DNA from: Chryseobacterium sp. 18061
GTDB taxonomy: Bacteria; Pseudomonadota; Gammaproteobacteria; Enterobacterales; Enterobacteriaceae
Assembly (NCBI GenBank): GCA_902706205.1
Contig: CACSKA010000009.1
Coordinates: 216,458 to 280,457, forward strand
DNA: 64,000 nt
Direction of reading: 5' to 3'
Shown here: piece after piece, positions 28,671 through 37,836 of the stretch
How the letters are laid out: each line of letters opens with the position of its first letter
Numbering within the stretch: the stretch's first letter is position 1
Notes under the pieces: generated by a model
Databases searched by the model: none
Told to the model about the DNA's origin: nothing
Seen by the model: the letters and a program-made list of their open reading frames with translations, nothing else
Position numbers and translations under genes: made by a program

Positions 28671-30103
28671 TTAATGGGTTTATCCGTGTCTGAAAGAGAG
28701 AGCTCTATGCGGAAGCAAACGTTGCCTTCTGGCGCATCAACCAGCTGCAGGGAACCCCGCATCCGGCGAATACAATCCTGGGCAATACTCAGTCCCAAGC
28801 CGCTTCCCTTCACAGCCCCTTTGCGTTGATGACTGCCCTGATAAAAAGGCTCAAAAATCATGGTCTGTTCCGCATCCGGGATCGGCGTCCCGCTGTTCAT
28901 CACCTCGAGGAAAATCGAGTTTCCCTGCTGGCGACTGCGCAGATAAATGGTACCGGATTCACTGCCGTAGTGCACCGCATTGGAATAGAGATTATCCAGC
29001 GCGCTCAGCAGCAACATCGGCTCGGCCCAGCACTCACGCGCCTCAAGTTCAACGCGGGTATGCATCATTTTAGCTCGTGCCGGCAAACTGTGGGCGGAGA
29101 CCACCCTCTCCACCAGCGGTGCCAGCTCGACTTTTTCCATTTCCACCGGGCTATCGGCCAGTTTACGGTTGTAATCGAGCAGTTGCTCAATCAGCTTTTG
29201 CAGGTTGCGGCTACTGTCATCGAGAATCGATACCACTTCTTTTTGCTCTGAGGTAAGCGGCCCGACTATCTCATCTGCCAGCAGTTCGGTCCCCTCACGC
29301 ATACTGGCGAGCGGGGTTTTTAACTCGTGGGAGAGATGGCGTAAAAACTGATGGCGCTGGGACTCAAGCCAGGACAGGCGTTCGCTGAGCCAGACAATAC
29401 GTTGCCCGACGGACTGCAGCTCGCGCGGGCCGGTCAGCATCGCCGAACTGCCGAGCGATTTTCCCTCACCCAGCCGGTTAATCATTCGCTGGATGTTCTT
29501 TACCGGGCCGATAATCATGCGGGTAAAAAGCACCATCATGGTCAGGCTGACCATGAACAGCACCAGCGCCTGCCAGCCAAAGAACTGCCCGCGCTCGGCG
29601 ATTTCCTTTTGCAGCTGCTGACCACGCGAAAACACCACCGTGCGGGTGGCCTGAACCATCTCGGTATTGGCGGAGGCGAACGCTTCCAGCTGTGCGGCGG
29701 CTTTTTCTTCCGGCCCGCTGTTTTTACAGCGCAGATCGGCAAGGTCACTCAAACCCTGGCGCAGCGTCTGATAGAGCTTGTCGTCAGGCAGAACGCCCGC
29801 GTGGGCATCCAGCATATCGCTGTAGCGCTTGCGCTGGCTCTGATAAACCTTCGCCAGCGTGGCGTCATCCAGCACGCAGTATTGGCGGTAGCTGCGTTCC
29901 ATTTCCAGGGCGGCGTTGGTCATCGCTTCGCTGCGACGCGCATCAATCAGCGTCGTGCGATTGGTCAGTGCGGCCTGCGAACTTAGCGCATTCAGGCTCT
30001 GCCATGCCTGCCACGCCAGCACCAGCAGCGGAAGCAGGATCAACAGAAACGACAGCATGACCAGTTGGCGCAGCGAGCGGGGGAAAAGAGACCAGCGTTT
30101 CAA
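28667..30103 (-). CDS. glrK: GlrK (QseE), sensor histidine kinase
   Basis: 478 residues: N-terminal TM helix ('LVMLSFLLILLPLLVLAW'), a periplasmic helical sensor domain, a second TM ('QALVLFMVSLTMMVLFT'), HAMP, dimerisation domain with the phosphorylated His in 'RHLSHELKTPLASM', and HATPase_c with N box 'LDNLYSNAVHYG' and 'GSGLGLSIAQDC'. It phosphorylates GlrR. It is first in glrK-glrE-glrR and is preceded on the same strand by glmY, the main target of the system. Confidence 0.96.
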   Translation of the reverse strand: MKRWSLFPRSLRQLVMLSFLLILLPLLVLAWQAWQSLNALSSQAALTNRTTLIDARRSEAMTNAALEMERSYRQYCVLDDATLAKVYQSQRKRYSDMLDAHAGVLPDDKLYQTLRQGLSDLADLRCKNSGPEEKAAAQLEAFASANTEMVQATRTVVFSRGQQLQKEIAERGQFFGWQALVLFMVSLTMMVLFTRMIIGPVKNIQRMINRLGEGKSLGSSAMLTGPRELQSVGQRIVWLSERLSWLESQRHQFLRHLSHELKTPLASMREGTELLADEIVGPLTSEQKEVVSILDDSSRNLQKLIEQLLDYNRKLADSPVEMEKVELAPLVERVVSAHSLPARAKMMHTRVELEARECWAEPMLLLSALDNLYSNAVHYGSESGTIYLRSRQQGNSIFLEVMNSGTPIPDAEQTMIFEPFYQGSHQRKGAVKGSGLGLSIAQDCIRRMRGSLQLVDAPEGNVCFRIELSLSDTDKPIK

Positions 30104-30160
30104 TGGGTTCGCCCTTAATCGTTATCTTAAAGGCAGGGTAACTGAGGTCAGGGTATAGAT

Positions 30161-30346
30161 ACAACAACGCCGGGCTAAACCCGGCGTTGTTATTGAATAA
30201 GGCGGTGCCTAACTCCACGTTTCGCCCGATGGTTGATATAGCTAAGCTGATATCAGATGTTGGACGGCAGGCACCTTTTTGTGCGTCATTCGAGGTTTAT
30301 GTAGCGCTTCCCGGAGGGGCTGACATAAGAAGGTGAATGAGCCACT
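30161..30346 (-). ncRNA. glmY: GlmY small RNA
   Basis: About 185 nt, nearly identical to E. coli GlmY in both ends and the central hairpins: it begins AGTGGCTCATTCACC and ends in a perfect terminator stem AACAACGCCGGG / CCCGGCGTTGTT (30163-30174, 30180-30191). GlmY sequesters the adapter RapZ so that GlmZ stays intact and activates glmS translation, raising glucosamine-6-phosphate synthesis. It sits directly upstream of glrK as in E. coli. The 5' end is supported by the promoter elements at the expected distances. Confidence 0.95.
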
Positions 30347-30353
30347 GCTAGTT

Positions 30354-30373
30354 ATTATGCAGTAAGCGTGCCA
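30354..30373 (-). promoter_or_regulatory. Overlapping sigma-54 and sigma-70 promoters of glmY
   Basis: On the minus strand TGGCACGCTTACTGCAT (30357-30373) fits the sigma-54 -24/-12 consensus TGGCACG-N4-TTGC with one mismatch, placing the start 12 nt downstream at the GlmY 5' end. A CATAAT -10 hexamer (30354-30359) lies at the right distance for a sigma-70 start at the same base, the dual arrangement known for E. coli glmY. Confidence 0.88.
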
Positions 30374-30460
30374 CAATGCAAACACTATTATTAACACATT
30401 GATATTAAACGAATCACAATAAAATCGACATCATCACGGATGTATGTTTTTTAATCTAAC

Positions 30461-30478
30461 CGTCTCAAGATAGAGACG
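30461..30478. promoter_or_regulatory. GlrR binding site (proximal)
   Basis: CGTCTCAAGATAGAGACG fits TGTC-N10-GACA with a symmetric change of the outer base pair (CGTC...GACG). It lies about 115 bp upstream of the glmY start, the usual enhancer distance for a sigma-54 activator. Confidence 0.75.
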
Positions 30479-30524
30479 CATTAAAACATTATTGAAATAA
30501 CAATATGTAAATCAGTATGTTACG

Positions 30525-30542
30525 TGTCTCCTTTTGGAGACA
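30525..30542. promoter_or_regulatory. GlrR binding site (middle)
   Basis: TGTCTCCTTTTGGAGACA is a perfect TGTC-N10-GACA palindrome, the GlrR consensus described for E. coli glmY. Confidence 0.85.
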
Positions 30543-30556
30543 GGAAAATGCATGGC

Positions 30557-30574
30557 TGTCGTGTTACGCAGACA
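30557..30574. promoter_or_regulatory. GlrR binding site (distal)
   Basis: TGTCGTGTTACGCAGACA is a perfect TGTC-N10-GACA match. With the other two sites this reproduces the three-site GlrR enhancer of E. coli glmY. Confidence 0.85.
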
Positions 30575-30831
30575 ACGCAGCGACAGAAAGGGGTGCTTAT
30601 ATTTTATCTGAAATAAAGTCCCGTAACGAAATAAAACTTTGTTAGTATCCACACCCAGTAATTATAAGACCCACAAAAGAGTGTTTTATTTACTGGCGTT
30701 ATATGCAGAAGCAATTCATTCGAACAATCTATATATTGCAGGGTTAATGAGAGATATCCTCCGTCCGGATATCATAATATTTTTATATGTTTTATATCCG
30801 ATAGATTAAACAGAAGCTCAAGGTATAAATA
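30575..30831. other. AT-rich spacer upstream of the YopT-like gene
   Basis: 257 bp without an evident gene, beyond the distal GlrR site. It is clearly richer in A+T than the flanking core genes and includes an inverted repeat GATATCC / GGATATC (30753-30759, 30767-30773) that could be an operator. No clear -35/-10 pair was found. Confidence 0.5.
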
Positions 30832-31479
30832 ATGAAAATAGATAAATTTTTTCAGTACAGTTACTTATCTAAAAACAAAAGCATATTTGGTGCAAAATGT
30901 GGCGGTGTATGTACTGGCCTCTCTCTGGCATGGATTGAAGCAAACATCGAACATAAAGGGTTCAAACAATATGCCAAACAGACGCCGATCAAACACAAGG
31001 TTGCTCAATGGCAGGAACAGTATTCGCGGAACAAGATCTGCATGAGCTCTTCCCTCGGCCAGGATGTTGACGCATTTATTATGATAACGGGCGACGAAGA
31101 CCTCCTTCGTCAATGGGGAGATATGGTGGGATATCGACTCACCCGGATGGAGGGTGGATCAGGCGGGCCCGGGAAGGAAAGGAAGAATATGTTAGCGCAA
31201 TTAACATGGAGTATGATCAGCCGGAATGTCGGAATGGTATATGGCATTATTAGGCTGATGCCTAAGGACGGGAATGGACATTGCCTGGCATGGACCCAAC
31301 TGGATAAAGTGTATAGTTTTTTTGATGCTAACTTCGGCATTTATTCCGGGATAACGGAAGTGAAACTCCCCGGATTCATCAGCTCACACCTCAAAAGATA
31401 TTACAAAGACTTAAATTACACATGGACTACAGCGAAATTCAGTAAAATCTACACAACCCAACCACTGCTCACACCATAA
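30832..31479 (+). CDS. YopT/AvrPphB-like (peptidase C58) cysteine protease, effector-like
   Basis: 215-residue soluble protein. The motif order and spacing match the C58 family: Cys27 in 'KCGGVCTGLSLAWI' at a helix start, His150 in 'GNGHCLAWTQL', Asp165 in 'YSFFDANFGIY' (His to Asp 15 residues; Cys to His 123). Known members (YopT, AvrPphB) are secreted proteases that act inside host cells. Here almost nothing precedes the catalytic Cys, so it is a minimal domain with no visible signal peptide. Start has AAGG 11 nt upstream. AT-rich, alone between the glmY enhancer and purL, and absent from the E. coli arrangement; probably acquired. Enzyme activity and target are inference. Confidence 0.85.
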   Translation: MKIDKFFQYSYLSKNKSIFGAKCGGVCTGLSLAWIEANIEHKGFKQYAKQTPIKHKVAQWQEQYSRNKICMSSSLGQDVDAFIMITGDEDLLRQWGDMVGYRLTRMEGGSGGPGKERKNMLAQLTWSMISRNVGMVYGIIRLMPKDGNGHCLAWTQLDKVYSFFDANFGIYSGITEVKLPGFISSHLKRYYKDLNYTWTTAKFSKIYTTQPLLTP

Positions 31480-31546
31480 TCCCGATTGTTTCAACCTTGA
31501 TATCCTGGCAGGAGAGATTATTCCCCGGCTGATGGGGATTATCCGT

Positions 31547-31579
31547 AAAAAAGCCTTCCGTTATCGGGAAGGCTTTTTT
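31547..31579. terminator. Bidirectional terminator between the YopT-like gene and purL
   Basis: GCCTTCC (31553-31559) / GGAAGGC (31567-31573) with a 7-nt loop, flanked by an A run on the left and a T run on the right, lies between the two convergent stops and can end transcription in both directions. Confidence 0.88.
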
Positions 31580-31594
31580 GTCGTACCGGAAAAA

Positions 31595-34500
31595 TTAACC
31601 CAACTGTTTACGGGCGTTGCGGAAAATACGCATCCACGGGCTGTCTTCACCCCAGTTTTCCGGGTGCCAGGAGTTGGCCACCGTACGGAATACGCGCTCC
31701 GGGTGCGGCATCATCAGGGTGACGCGCCCGCTTTCGCTGGTTACGGCGGTGATTCCGTTCGGTGAGCCGTTCGGGTTCGCCGGGTAATTCTGCGTCACGT
31801 TGCCGTAATGGTCGACAAAGCGCAGCGCCACCAGGCCTTTGCTTTCCAGCTGCGCCAGATGTGCATCGTCACGTACTTCAACGCGACCTTCGCCGTGGGA
31901 AACAGCGATTGGCATCTGCGAACCCACCATGCCCTGCAACAGCAGTGACGGGCTCTGAGTCACTTCGACCAGGCTGAAACGCGCTTCGAAACGGTCTGAA
32001 TGGTTACGTACAAAGCGCGGCCACAGGCTGCTGCCCGGGATCAGGTCACGCAGATTCGACATCATCTGACAGCCGTTACACACGCCCAGCGCCAGGGTTT
32101 GTGGACGATGGAAGAACGTTTCGAACTCATCGCGCACGCGGTCGTTGAACAGAATCGATTTCGCCCAGCCTTCACCGGCGCCCAGTACGTCACCGTAAGA
32201 GAAGCCGCCGCAGGCCACCAGCGCCTGGAAATCGTCCAGACCGGTACGACCCGCCAGCAGATCGCTCATGTGAACGTCGATGGCATCGAAGCCCGCACGG
32301 TGGAACGCCGCTGCCATTTCAACGTGAGAGTTCACGCCCTGCTCACGCAGGACCGCCACTTTCGGACGTGCACCCTTGGCAATGTACGGTGCCGCGACGT
32401 CTTCATTGATGTCGAAACTGAGCTTCACGTTCAGGCCCGGATCGCTGTCATTGCGCTTCGCCTCGTGCTCCTGATCGGCGCACTCCGGGTTGTCGCGCAG
32501 ACGCTGCATCTGCCAGGTAGTTTCTGCCCACCACATACGCAGCGTGGTACGGCTTTCGCTGTAAACCGGATGACCGCCCGCAGTGATCACGAAACGATCA
32601 CCCTCGGTCGCTTTACCGATCACATGGACGCAATCGGCCAGGCCGTGTGCGGCAAAAATGCTTTCGACCTGAGCGCGGTCTTGTGCACGAACCTGAATCA
32701 CACCGCCCAGCTCTTCGTTGAACAGCGCCGCCAGATTATCTTCACCCAACGCGGCAATATCGACATCAACGCCGCAGTGGCCGGTGAAGGCCATTTCCGC
32801 GAGCGTAACCAACAGGCCGCCGTCAGAGCGGTCGTGCCAGGCCAGCAGTTTGCGTTCAGCCACCAGCACCTGCATCGCATCCCAGAAGCCTTTCAGCTGT
32901 TCGGTGCTGCGAACGTCAGCGGTTTTGTCTCCGAGCTGGCGGTAAACCTGCGCCAACGACGTGGCACCGAGCGCATTGTGACCTTTCCCGAGGTCGATCA
33001 GCAGCAGAGCATTATCCTCGGTAGAAAGCTGCGGAGTAACGGTACGACGTACATCTTCCACACGGGCAAAGGCGGTGATTACCAGCGACAGCGGCGACGT
33101 CATTTCACGCTCTGCACTGCCTTCCTGCCAACGGGTTTTCATCGACATCGAGTCCTTGCCGACCGGAATCGTCAGACCCAGCGCCGGACACAGTTCTTCG
33201 CCGACGGCTTTCACCGCCGCGTACAGGCCCGCGTCTTCACCCGGGTGTCCTGCCGCCGCCATCCAGTTAGCGGAAAGCTTGATACGTTTCAGATCGCCGA
33301 CCTGCGTACCGACGATGTTGGTCAGCGCCTCGCCGACTGCCAGACGGGCAGACGCAGCGAAATCGAGCAGCGCAACCGGCGCACGTTCACCCAGCGCCAT
33401 CGCTTCACCGTAGTAGCTGTCGAGACTGGCGGTGGTTACCGCACAGTTTGCTACCGGAACCTGCCATGGACCCACCATCTGGTCACGCGCGACCATGCCA
33501 GTAACCGAACGGTCACCGATGGTGACGAGGAAGGTTTTCTCAGCCACTGTCGGCAGATGCATCACGCGGTTGACCGCGTCTTCGATGGTGATGCCCTGAC
33601 GGTCCAGCGCTTCGCCGTTGGCGTTCTGAGTCGTTACATCTCGGGTCATCTTCGGCGTTTTGCCGAGCAGCACATCCAGCGGCAGATCGATAGGCTGGTT
33701 GTCGAAATGAGTGTCGCTGAGGCTCAGGTGCATCTCTTCGGTCGCTTCACCAATCACCGCATACGGCGCGCGCTCGCGACGACACAGTTCGTCAAACAGC
33801 GGCAGCTGTTCTGCGGCAACGGCGAGCACGTAGCGCTCCTGGGATTCGTTACACCAGATTTCCAGTGGGCTCATGCCAGGCTCATCGCTGAGTATATCGC
33901 GCAGATTAAACCGCCCGCCGCGGTTACCGTCGCTCACAAGCTCCGGCATAGCGTTGGACAAACCGCCCGCGCCGACGTCGTGAATAAACAGAATCGGGTT
34001 CGCTTCGCCCATCTGCCAGCAGCGGTCGATGACTTCCTGACAGCGACGTTCCATTTCCGGGTTATCGCGCTGGACGGAGGCAAAATCCAGGTCCGCATCA
34101 GACTGGCCGGATGCCATGGAGGAGGCCGCCCCGCCGCCGAGGCCAATATTCATCGCCGGGCCGCCAAGAACGATCAGTTTCGCACCGACGTTGATCTCGC
34201 CTTTTTGCACGTGATCGGCGCGGATGTTGCCGATCCCACCAGCCAGCATGATCGGCTTGTGATAGCCGCGCAGCTCTTCGCCGTTGTGGCTGTTCACTTT
34301 CTCTTCGTAGGTACGGAAGTAGCCGTTTAGCGCCGGGCGACCAAATTCATTGTTGAACGCAGCACCGCCCAGCGGGCCGTCGGTCATGATCTCCAACGCC
34401 GTCACAATGCGGTCTGGTTTACCGAAATCTTCTTCCCACGGCTGTTCAAAGCCGGGGATGCGAAGGTTGGAAACGGAGAAACCGCCCAGCCCGGCTTTTG

Positions 34501-35482
34501 GCTTCGCGCCACGCCCGGTAGCGCCTTCATCGCGAATTTCACCGCCGGAACCTGTCGCCGCACCCGGCCACGGAGAGATGGCCGTCGGGTGGTTGTGAGT
34601 TTCTACTTTCATCAGGATGTGGGTCGGTTCCTGATGGAAGTCATAACGCAGGGCGTCACGGTCGGCATAGAAGCGACCGACGTCCGAACCTTCCATTACC
34701 GCGGCGTTATCTTTATAAGCAGATAGCACGTGGTCCGGGGTTTTTTCGAACGTATTTTTGATCATCTTGAACAGCGACTTCGGCTGTACTTCACCGTCGA
34801 TAACCCAATCGGCGTTGAAAATTTTGTGTCGGCAGTGCTCAGAGTTGGCCTGCGCAAACATGTAGAGTTCGATATCGTTCGGGTTACGGTTCAGGGTGGT
34901 GAACGCCTCGAACAGATAGTCGATTTCATCTTCCGCCAACGCCAGACCGAGACGCTGGTTGGCTTCCACTAACGCCTGACGTCCCTGACACAGCATGTCC
35001 ACGCTGGAAACCGGGGCCGGTTGATGATGGGCGAACAGGTTTTCCGCATCCTGCAGTGCACCAAATACGGTTTCCATCATGCGGTCATGCAATTCTGCCG
35101 CTACCTGGCGCCATTGAGCGTCGCTCAAGGTTGAGGTTTCAACGTAGTACGCAACGCCGCGCTCGAGGCGGACGATGGTGTCCAGGCCGCAGTTATGGGC
35201 GATGTCGGTTGCTTTTGAAGACCAGGGGGAGATGGTGCCAGGACGGGGGGTGACGAGCAGTAATTTTCCAGCGGGCGTATGGCTGCTGAGGCTTGGGCCA
35301 TACTGCAGCAACTGTGCCAGTCGGTCATGCTCCTGTTCTGAAAGCGGTGCGTTCAGTTCGGCGAAATGCACGTACTCGGCGTAAATGTTGCTGACCGGAA
35401 GGTTGGCTGCCTGAAAACGTGCCAGCAGTTTAGTAATACGAAATGCAGACAGTGCAGGCGAACCACGCAGAATTTCCATCAT
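31595..35482 (-). CDS. purL: PurL, phosphoribosylformylglycinamidine synthase
   Basis: 1295-residue large-type FGAM synthase, same length as E. coli PurL: N-terminal PurS-like domain, linker, two AIRS-like ATP domains ('KVETHNHPTAISPWPGAATGSGG', 'HDRSDGGLL'; the quoted parts are conserved signatures) and a C-terminal class I glutaminase with nucleophile Cys in 'LGVCNGCQMM' and 'HGEGR', 'MPHPER'. It converts FGAR, ATP and glutamine to FGAM in purine synthesis. Two adjacent ATGs (35482, 35479); the first matches the family. A PurR operator lies about 75 bp upstream. Confidence 0.98.
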   Translation of the reverse strand: MMEILRGSPALSAFRITKLLARFQAANLPVSNIYAEYVHFAELNAPLSEQEHDRLAQLLQYGPSLSSHTPAGKLLLVTPRPGTISPWSSKATDIAHNCGLDTIVRLERGVAYYVETSTLSDAQWRQVAAELHDRMMETVFGALQDAENLFAHHQPAPVSSVDMLCQGRQALVEANQRLGLALAEDEIDYLFEAFTTLNRNPNDIELYMFAQANSEHCRHKIFNADWVIDGEVQPKSLFKMIKNTFEKTPDHVLSAYKDNAAVMEGSDVGRFYADRDALRYDFHQEPTHILMKVETHNHPTAISPWPGAATGSGGEIRDEGATGRGAKPKAGLGGFSVSNLRIPGFEQPWEEDFGKPDRIVTALEIMTDGPLGGAAFNNEFGRPALNGYFRTYEEKVNSHNGEELRGYHKPIMLAGGIGNIRADHVQKGEINVGAKLIVLGGPAMNIGLGGGAASSMASGQSDADLDFASVQRDNPEMERRCQEVIDRCWQMGEANPILFIHDVGAGGLSNAMPELVSDGNRGGRFNLRDILSDEPGMSPLEIWCNESQERYVLAVAAEQLPLFDELCRRERAPYAVIGEATEEMHLSLSDTHFDNQPIDLPLDVLLGKTPKMTRDVTTQNANGEALDRQGITIEDAVNRVMHLPTVAEKTFLVTIGDRSVTGMVARDQMVGPWQVPVANCAVTTASLDSYYGEAMALGERAPVALLDFAASARLAVGEALTNIVGTQVGDLKRIKLSANWMAAAGHPGEDAGLYAAVKAVGEELCPALGLTIPVGKDSMSMKTRWQEGSAEREMTSPLSLVITAFARVEDVRRTVTPQLSTEDNALLLIDLGKGHNALGATSLAQVYRQLGDKTADVRSTEQLKGFWDAMQVLVAERKLLAWHDRSDGGLLVTLAEMAFTGHCGVDVDIAALGEDNLAALFNEELGGVIQVRAQDRAQVESIFAAHGLADCVHVIGKATEGDRFVITAGGHPVYSESRTTLRMWWAETTWQMQRLRDNPECADQEHEAKRNDSDPGLNVKLSFDINEDVAAPYIAKGARPKVAVLREQGVNSHVEMAAAFHRAGFDAIDVHMSDLLAGRTGLDDFQALVACGGFSYGDVLGAGEGWAKSILFNDRVRDEFETFFHRPQTLALGVCNGCQMMSNLRDLIPGSSLWPRFVRNHSDRFEARFSLVEVTQSPSLLLQGMVGSQMPIAVSHGEGRVEVRDDAHLAQLESKGLVALRFVDHYGNVTQNYPANPNGSPNGITAVTSESGRVTLMMPHPERVFRTVANSWHPENWGEDSPWMRIFRNARKQLG

Positions 35483-35557
35483 AAGTCTCTCGTCTTCTGG
35501 GTTTCAGTGTGCGCAATGGCGGAAAACGGGCGCCATTATAGTGGATCTGAAGCAGCG

Positions 35558-35573
35558 ACGTAACCGTTTGCGT
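35558..35573. promoter_or_regulatory. PurR operator upstream of purL
   Basis: ACGTAACCGTTTGCGT matches the PurR consensus ACGCAAACGTTTGCGT at 14 of 16 positions and is placed where PurR represses purL in E. coli. Confidence 0.85.
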
Positions 35574-35738
35574 CAAAATAAAATTGCCGCTGCGTTTTAC
35601 CACCCGATGCGGTGAAATGCATGAATGGGTTGCCAACTGCGGCATTGTTAAGCAAAATGCCGCTCATTCTGAATTGCCCCTAAACTTTAACACGGTAACT
35701 ATTGCCTGAGATCGCTCTCTTCACAGAGAATTAACTAA

Positions 35739-37289
35739 TTGAAAAAATTAAAGATTAATTATCTGTTTATCGGCATTGTCACCCTGCTACTGGCAGCGGC
35801 GCTATGGCCCTCTATTCCCTGGTTCAGCAAACCAGAGAATCGCATCGCCGCTATCCAGGCGCGCGGTGAGCTGCGCGTCAGTACCCTGGTTTCTCCTCTG
35901 ACGTTCGCCAGCATTAACGAAAAAGATTACGGCCTCGACTACGAACTGGCTCAGCAATTTGCCAATTATCTTGGCGTTAAGCTCAAAATCACCGTTCGCC
36001 AGAACATCAGTCAGCTGTTTGATGACCTCGATAACGACGATGCCGATATGCTGGCCGCCGGTCTGGTGTACAACAGCGAGCGCACCAAAAACTATCAGGC
36101 TGGCCCGGCGTACTACTCAGTATCTCAGCAGTTAGTTTACCGCAAAGGCAGTTTCCGTCCGCGGACACTAGATAATATCACCGCACAGCAATTAACCATT
36201 GCACCGGGCCACGTGGCGATCACCGATTTACAGGTTCTGAAGGTGAAAAAGTACCCTAACCTCGAATGGGCGGTGGACGATAAGCGCGGCAGCGTTGAGC
36301 TGATGGACGATATTATCGACGGTAAGCTCGATTACACCATTGCCGATTCGGTGGCGATCAGCCTGTTCCAGCGCGTTCACCCGGAGCTGGCGGTGGCGCT
36401 GGATATCACGGATGAACAGCCTGTCACCTGGTTTAGCCTGAAGGATAGCGATAACACGCTGCCTGCAGCGATGCTCGATTTCTTCAACAATATTAATGAA
36501 GACGGGACCCTGGCGCGCCTTGAAGAGAAGTATCTCGGCCACGGCGACGACTTCGACTATTTCGATACCCGCACCTTCCTGCGTGCGGTAGATAATCTGC
36601 TGCCCGATTTTGAGCCACTGTTCCAGAAGTACGCCGAGGAAATTGACTGGCGTCTGCTGGCAGCCATTGCCTGGCAGGAATCCCATTGGGACCCGCTGGC
36701 GACCTCCCCAACCGGCGTGCGCGGCATGATGATGCTGACCAAAAATACCGCGCAAAGTCTGGGCCTGACCGACCGAACCGATGCCGAACAGAGCATCAGC
36801 GGCGGGATGCGTTATTTACAGGACATGATGGATAAGGTGCCGGAGACGGTGCCGAAAGAGGAACGGATTTGGTTTGCGCTGGCGGCATATAACATGGGGT
36901 ATGCGCATATGCTCGATGCCCGGGCGCTAACCGCGAAACAAAAAGGCAATCCGGACAGCTGGGCCGATGTGAAGCAGCGCCTGCCGCTTCTCAGCCAGAA
37001 GCCTTACTACACGCGTCTGACATACGGCTATGCGCGCGGGCATGAAGCCTACGCTTACGTGGAAAACATCCGTAAGTATCAGATAAGCCTGGTCGGCTAT
37101 TTACTGGAAAAAGAGAAGAAAGCGGCGCAGGAAGTGGAGTACGCGCAGGATTATCCGGCAGTCAGGCCAAATGAGTTAAATCACACTAGCCTCGGCGTGC
37201 TGCCGTTTATCTCGCTGCATTCCGATGAACGCAGCGGTCAGATAGAAGTAAAGCACCCGAACAGCCTGATCGATTTTACGCGTCGTTAG
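35739..37289 (+). CDS. mltF: MltF, membrane-bound lytic murein transglycosylase F
   Basis: 516 residues: an N-terminal signal/anchor ('YLFIGIVTLLLAAALW'), a family-3 solute-binding-like domain (about 40-265) that regulates activity, and a C-terminal SLT goose-lysozyme-like domain with catalytic Glu in 'AWQESHWDP' and 'AAYNMGYAH'. It cleaves murein glycan strands at the outer membrane, giving 1,6-anhydro ends. The start is TTG at 35739; no ATG with family sequence exists. The C-terminal tail differs from E. coli. Converges with tadA with a 14-bp overlap. Confidence 0.95.
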   Translation: MKKLKINYLFIGIVTLLLAAALWPSIPWFSKPENRIAAIQARGELRVSTLVSPLTFASINEKDYGLDYELAQQFANYLGVKLKITVRQNISQLFDDLDNDDADMLAAGLVYNSERTKNYQAGPAYYSVSQQLVYRKGSFRPRTLDNITAQQLTIAPGHVAITDLQVLKVKKYPNLEWAVDDKRGSVELMDDIIDGKLDYTIADSVAISLFQRVHPELAVALDITDEQPVTWFSLKDSDNTLPAAMLDFFNNINEDGTLARLEEKYLGHGDDFDYFDTRTFLRAVDNLLPDFEPLFQKYAEEIDWRLLAAIAWQESHWDPLATSPTGVRGMMMLTKNTAQSLGLTDRTDAEQSISGGMRYLQDMMDKVPETVPKEERIWFALAAYNMGYAHMLDARALTAKQKGNPDSWADVKQRLPLLSQKPYYTRLTYGYARGHEAYAYVENIRKYQISLVGYLLEKEKKAAQEVEYAQDYPAVRPNELNHTSLGVLPFISLHSDERSGQIEVKHPNSLIDFTRR

Positions 37290-37782
37290 CGTGTGTGGCG
37301 CGTTTGAGGGCTTTTTTCTGCTCACGACGATGACGGAAGAAATCGCTTAGCATTGACGAACAGTCATCCGCCAGCACCCCTTCCGTTATCTCTACCCGAT
37401 GATTCATGCCCGGATGATGCAGCACATCAATCAATGAACCCGCAGCCCCGGTTTTAGCATCGCGCGCGCCAAACACCAGCTGTCCGATACGGCTGTGTAC
37501 CATCGCCCCGGCGCACATCACGCACGGTTCAAGGGTTACGTACAGCGTGGTGTCTATCAGACGATAGTTCTGTAACACCATCCCGCCCTGTCGCAGCGCC
37601 ATGATTTCAGCGTGCGCCGTTGGGTCATGACGCCCAATCGGGCGGTTCCAGCCTTCGCCAATCACCTGATTCTGATAAACCAGCACCGCCCCGACCGGCA
37701 CCTCCCCTTCTTCCCAAGCTCGTTGGGCAAGAGTTAGCGCATGACGCATCCAGTGTTCGTGGTTCAGTTCGATATCAGACAA
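37276..37782 (-). CDS. tadA: TadA, tRNA(Arg) adenosine-34 deaminase
   Basis: 168-residue zinc deaminase that makes inosine at the wobble position of tRNA-Arg(ACG). Zinc and catalytic residues are in 'TAHAEIMAL' (His, Glu) and 'LEPCVMCAGAM' (two Cys). I place the start at a TTG (37782) with GGAG 8 nt upstream, giving 'MSDIELNHEHW', which matches the mature E. coli form; a GTG/ATG-type longer frame from 37815 adds 11 unrelated residues. Essential in E. coli. Confidence 0.95.
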   Translation of the reverse strand: MSDIELNHEHWMRHALTLAQRAWEEGEVPVGAVLVYQNQVIGEGWNRPIGRHDPTAHAEIMALRQGGMVLQNYRLIDTTLYVTLEPCVMCAGAMVHSRIGQLVFGARDAKTGAAGSLIDVLHHPGMNHRVEITEGVLADDCSSMLSDFFRHRREQKKALKRATHANDA

Positions 37783-37836
37783 AGCGACTACTCCGGGTTT
37801 ACAAACGGGGCGCATTATACACAGCGGAGCAGTTTT

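Noticed and set aside
32000..34330. A 776-codon plus-strand frame opposite purL
   Set aside because: It lies entirely within purL on the other strand, has no ribosome-binding site or recognisable domain, and arises from purL codon bias.
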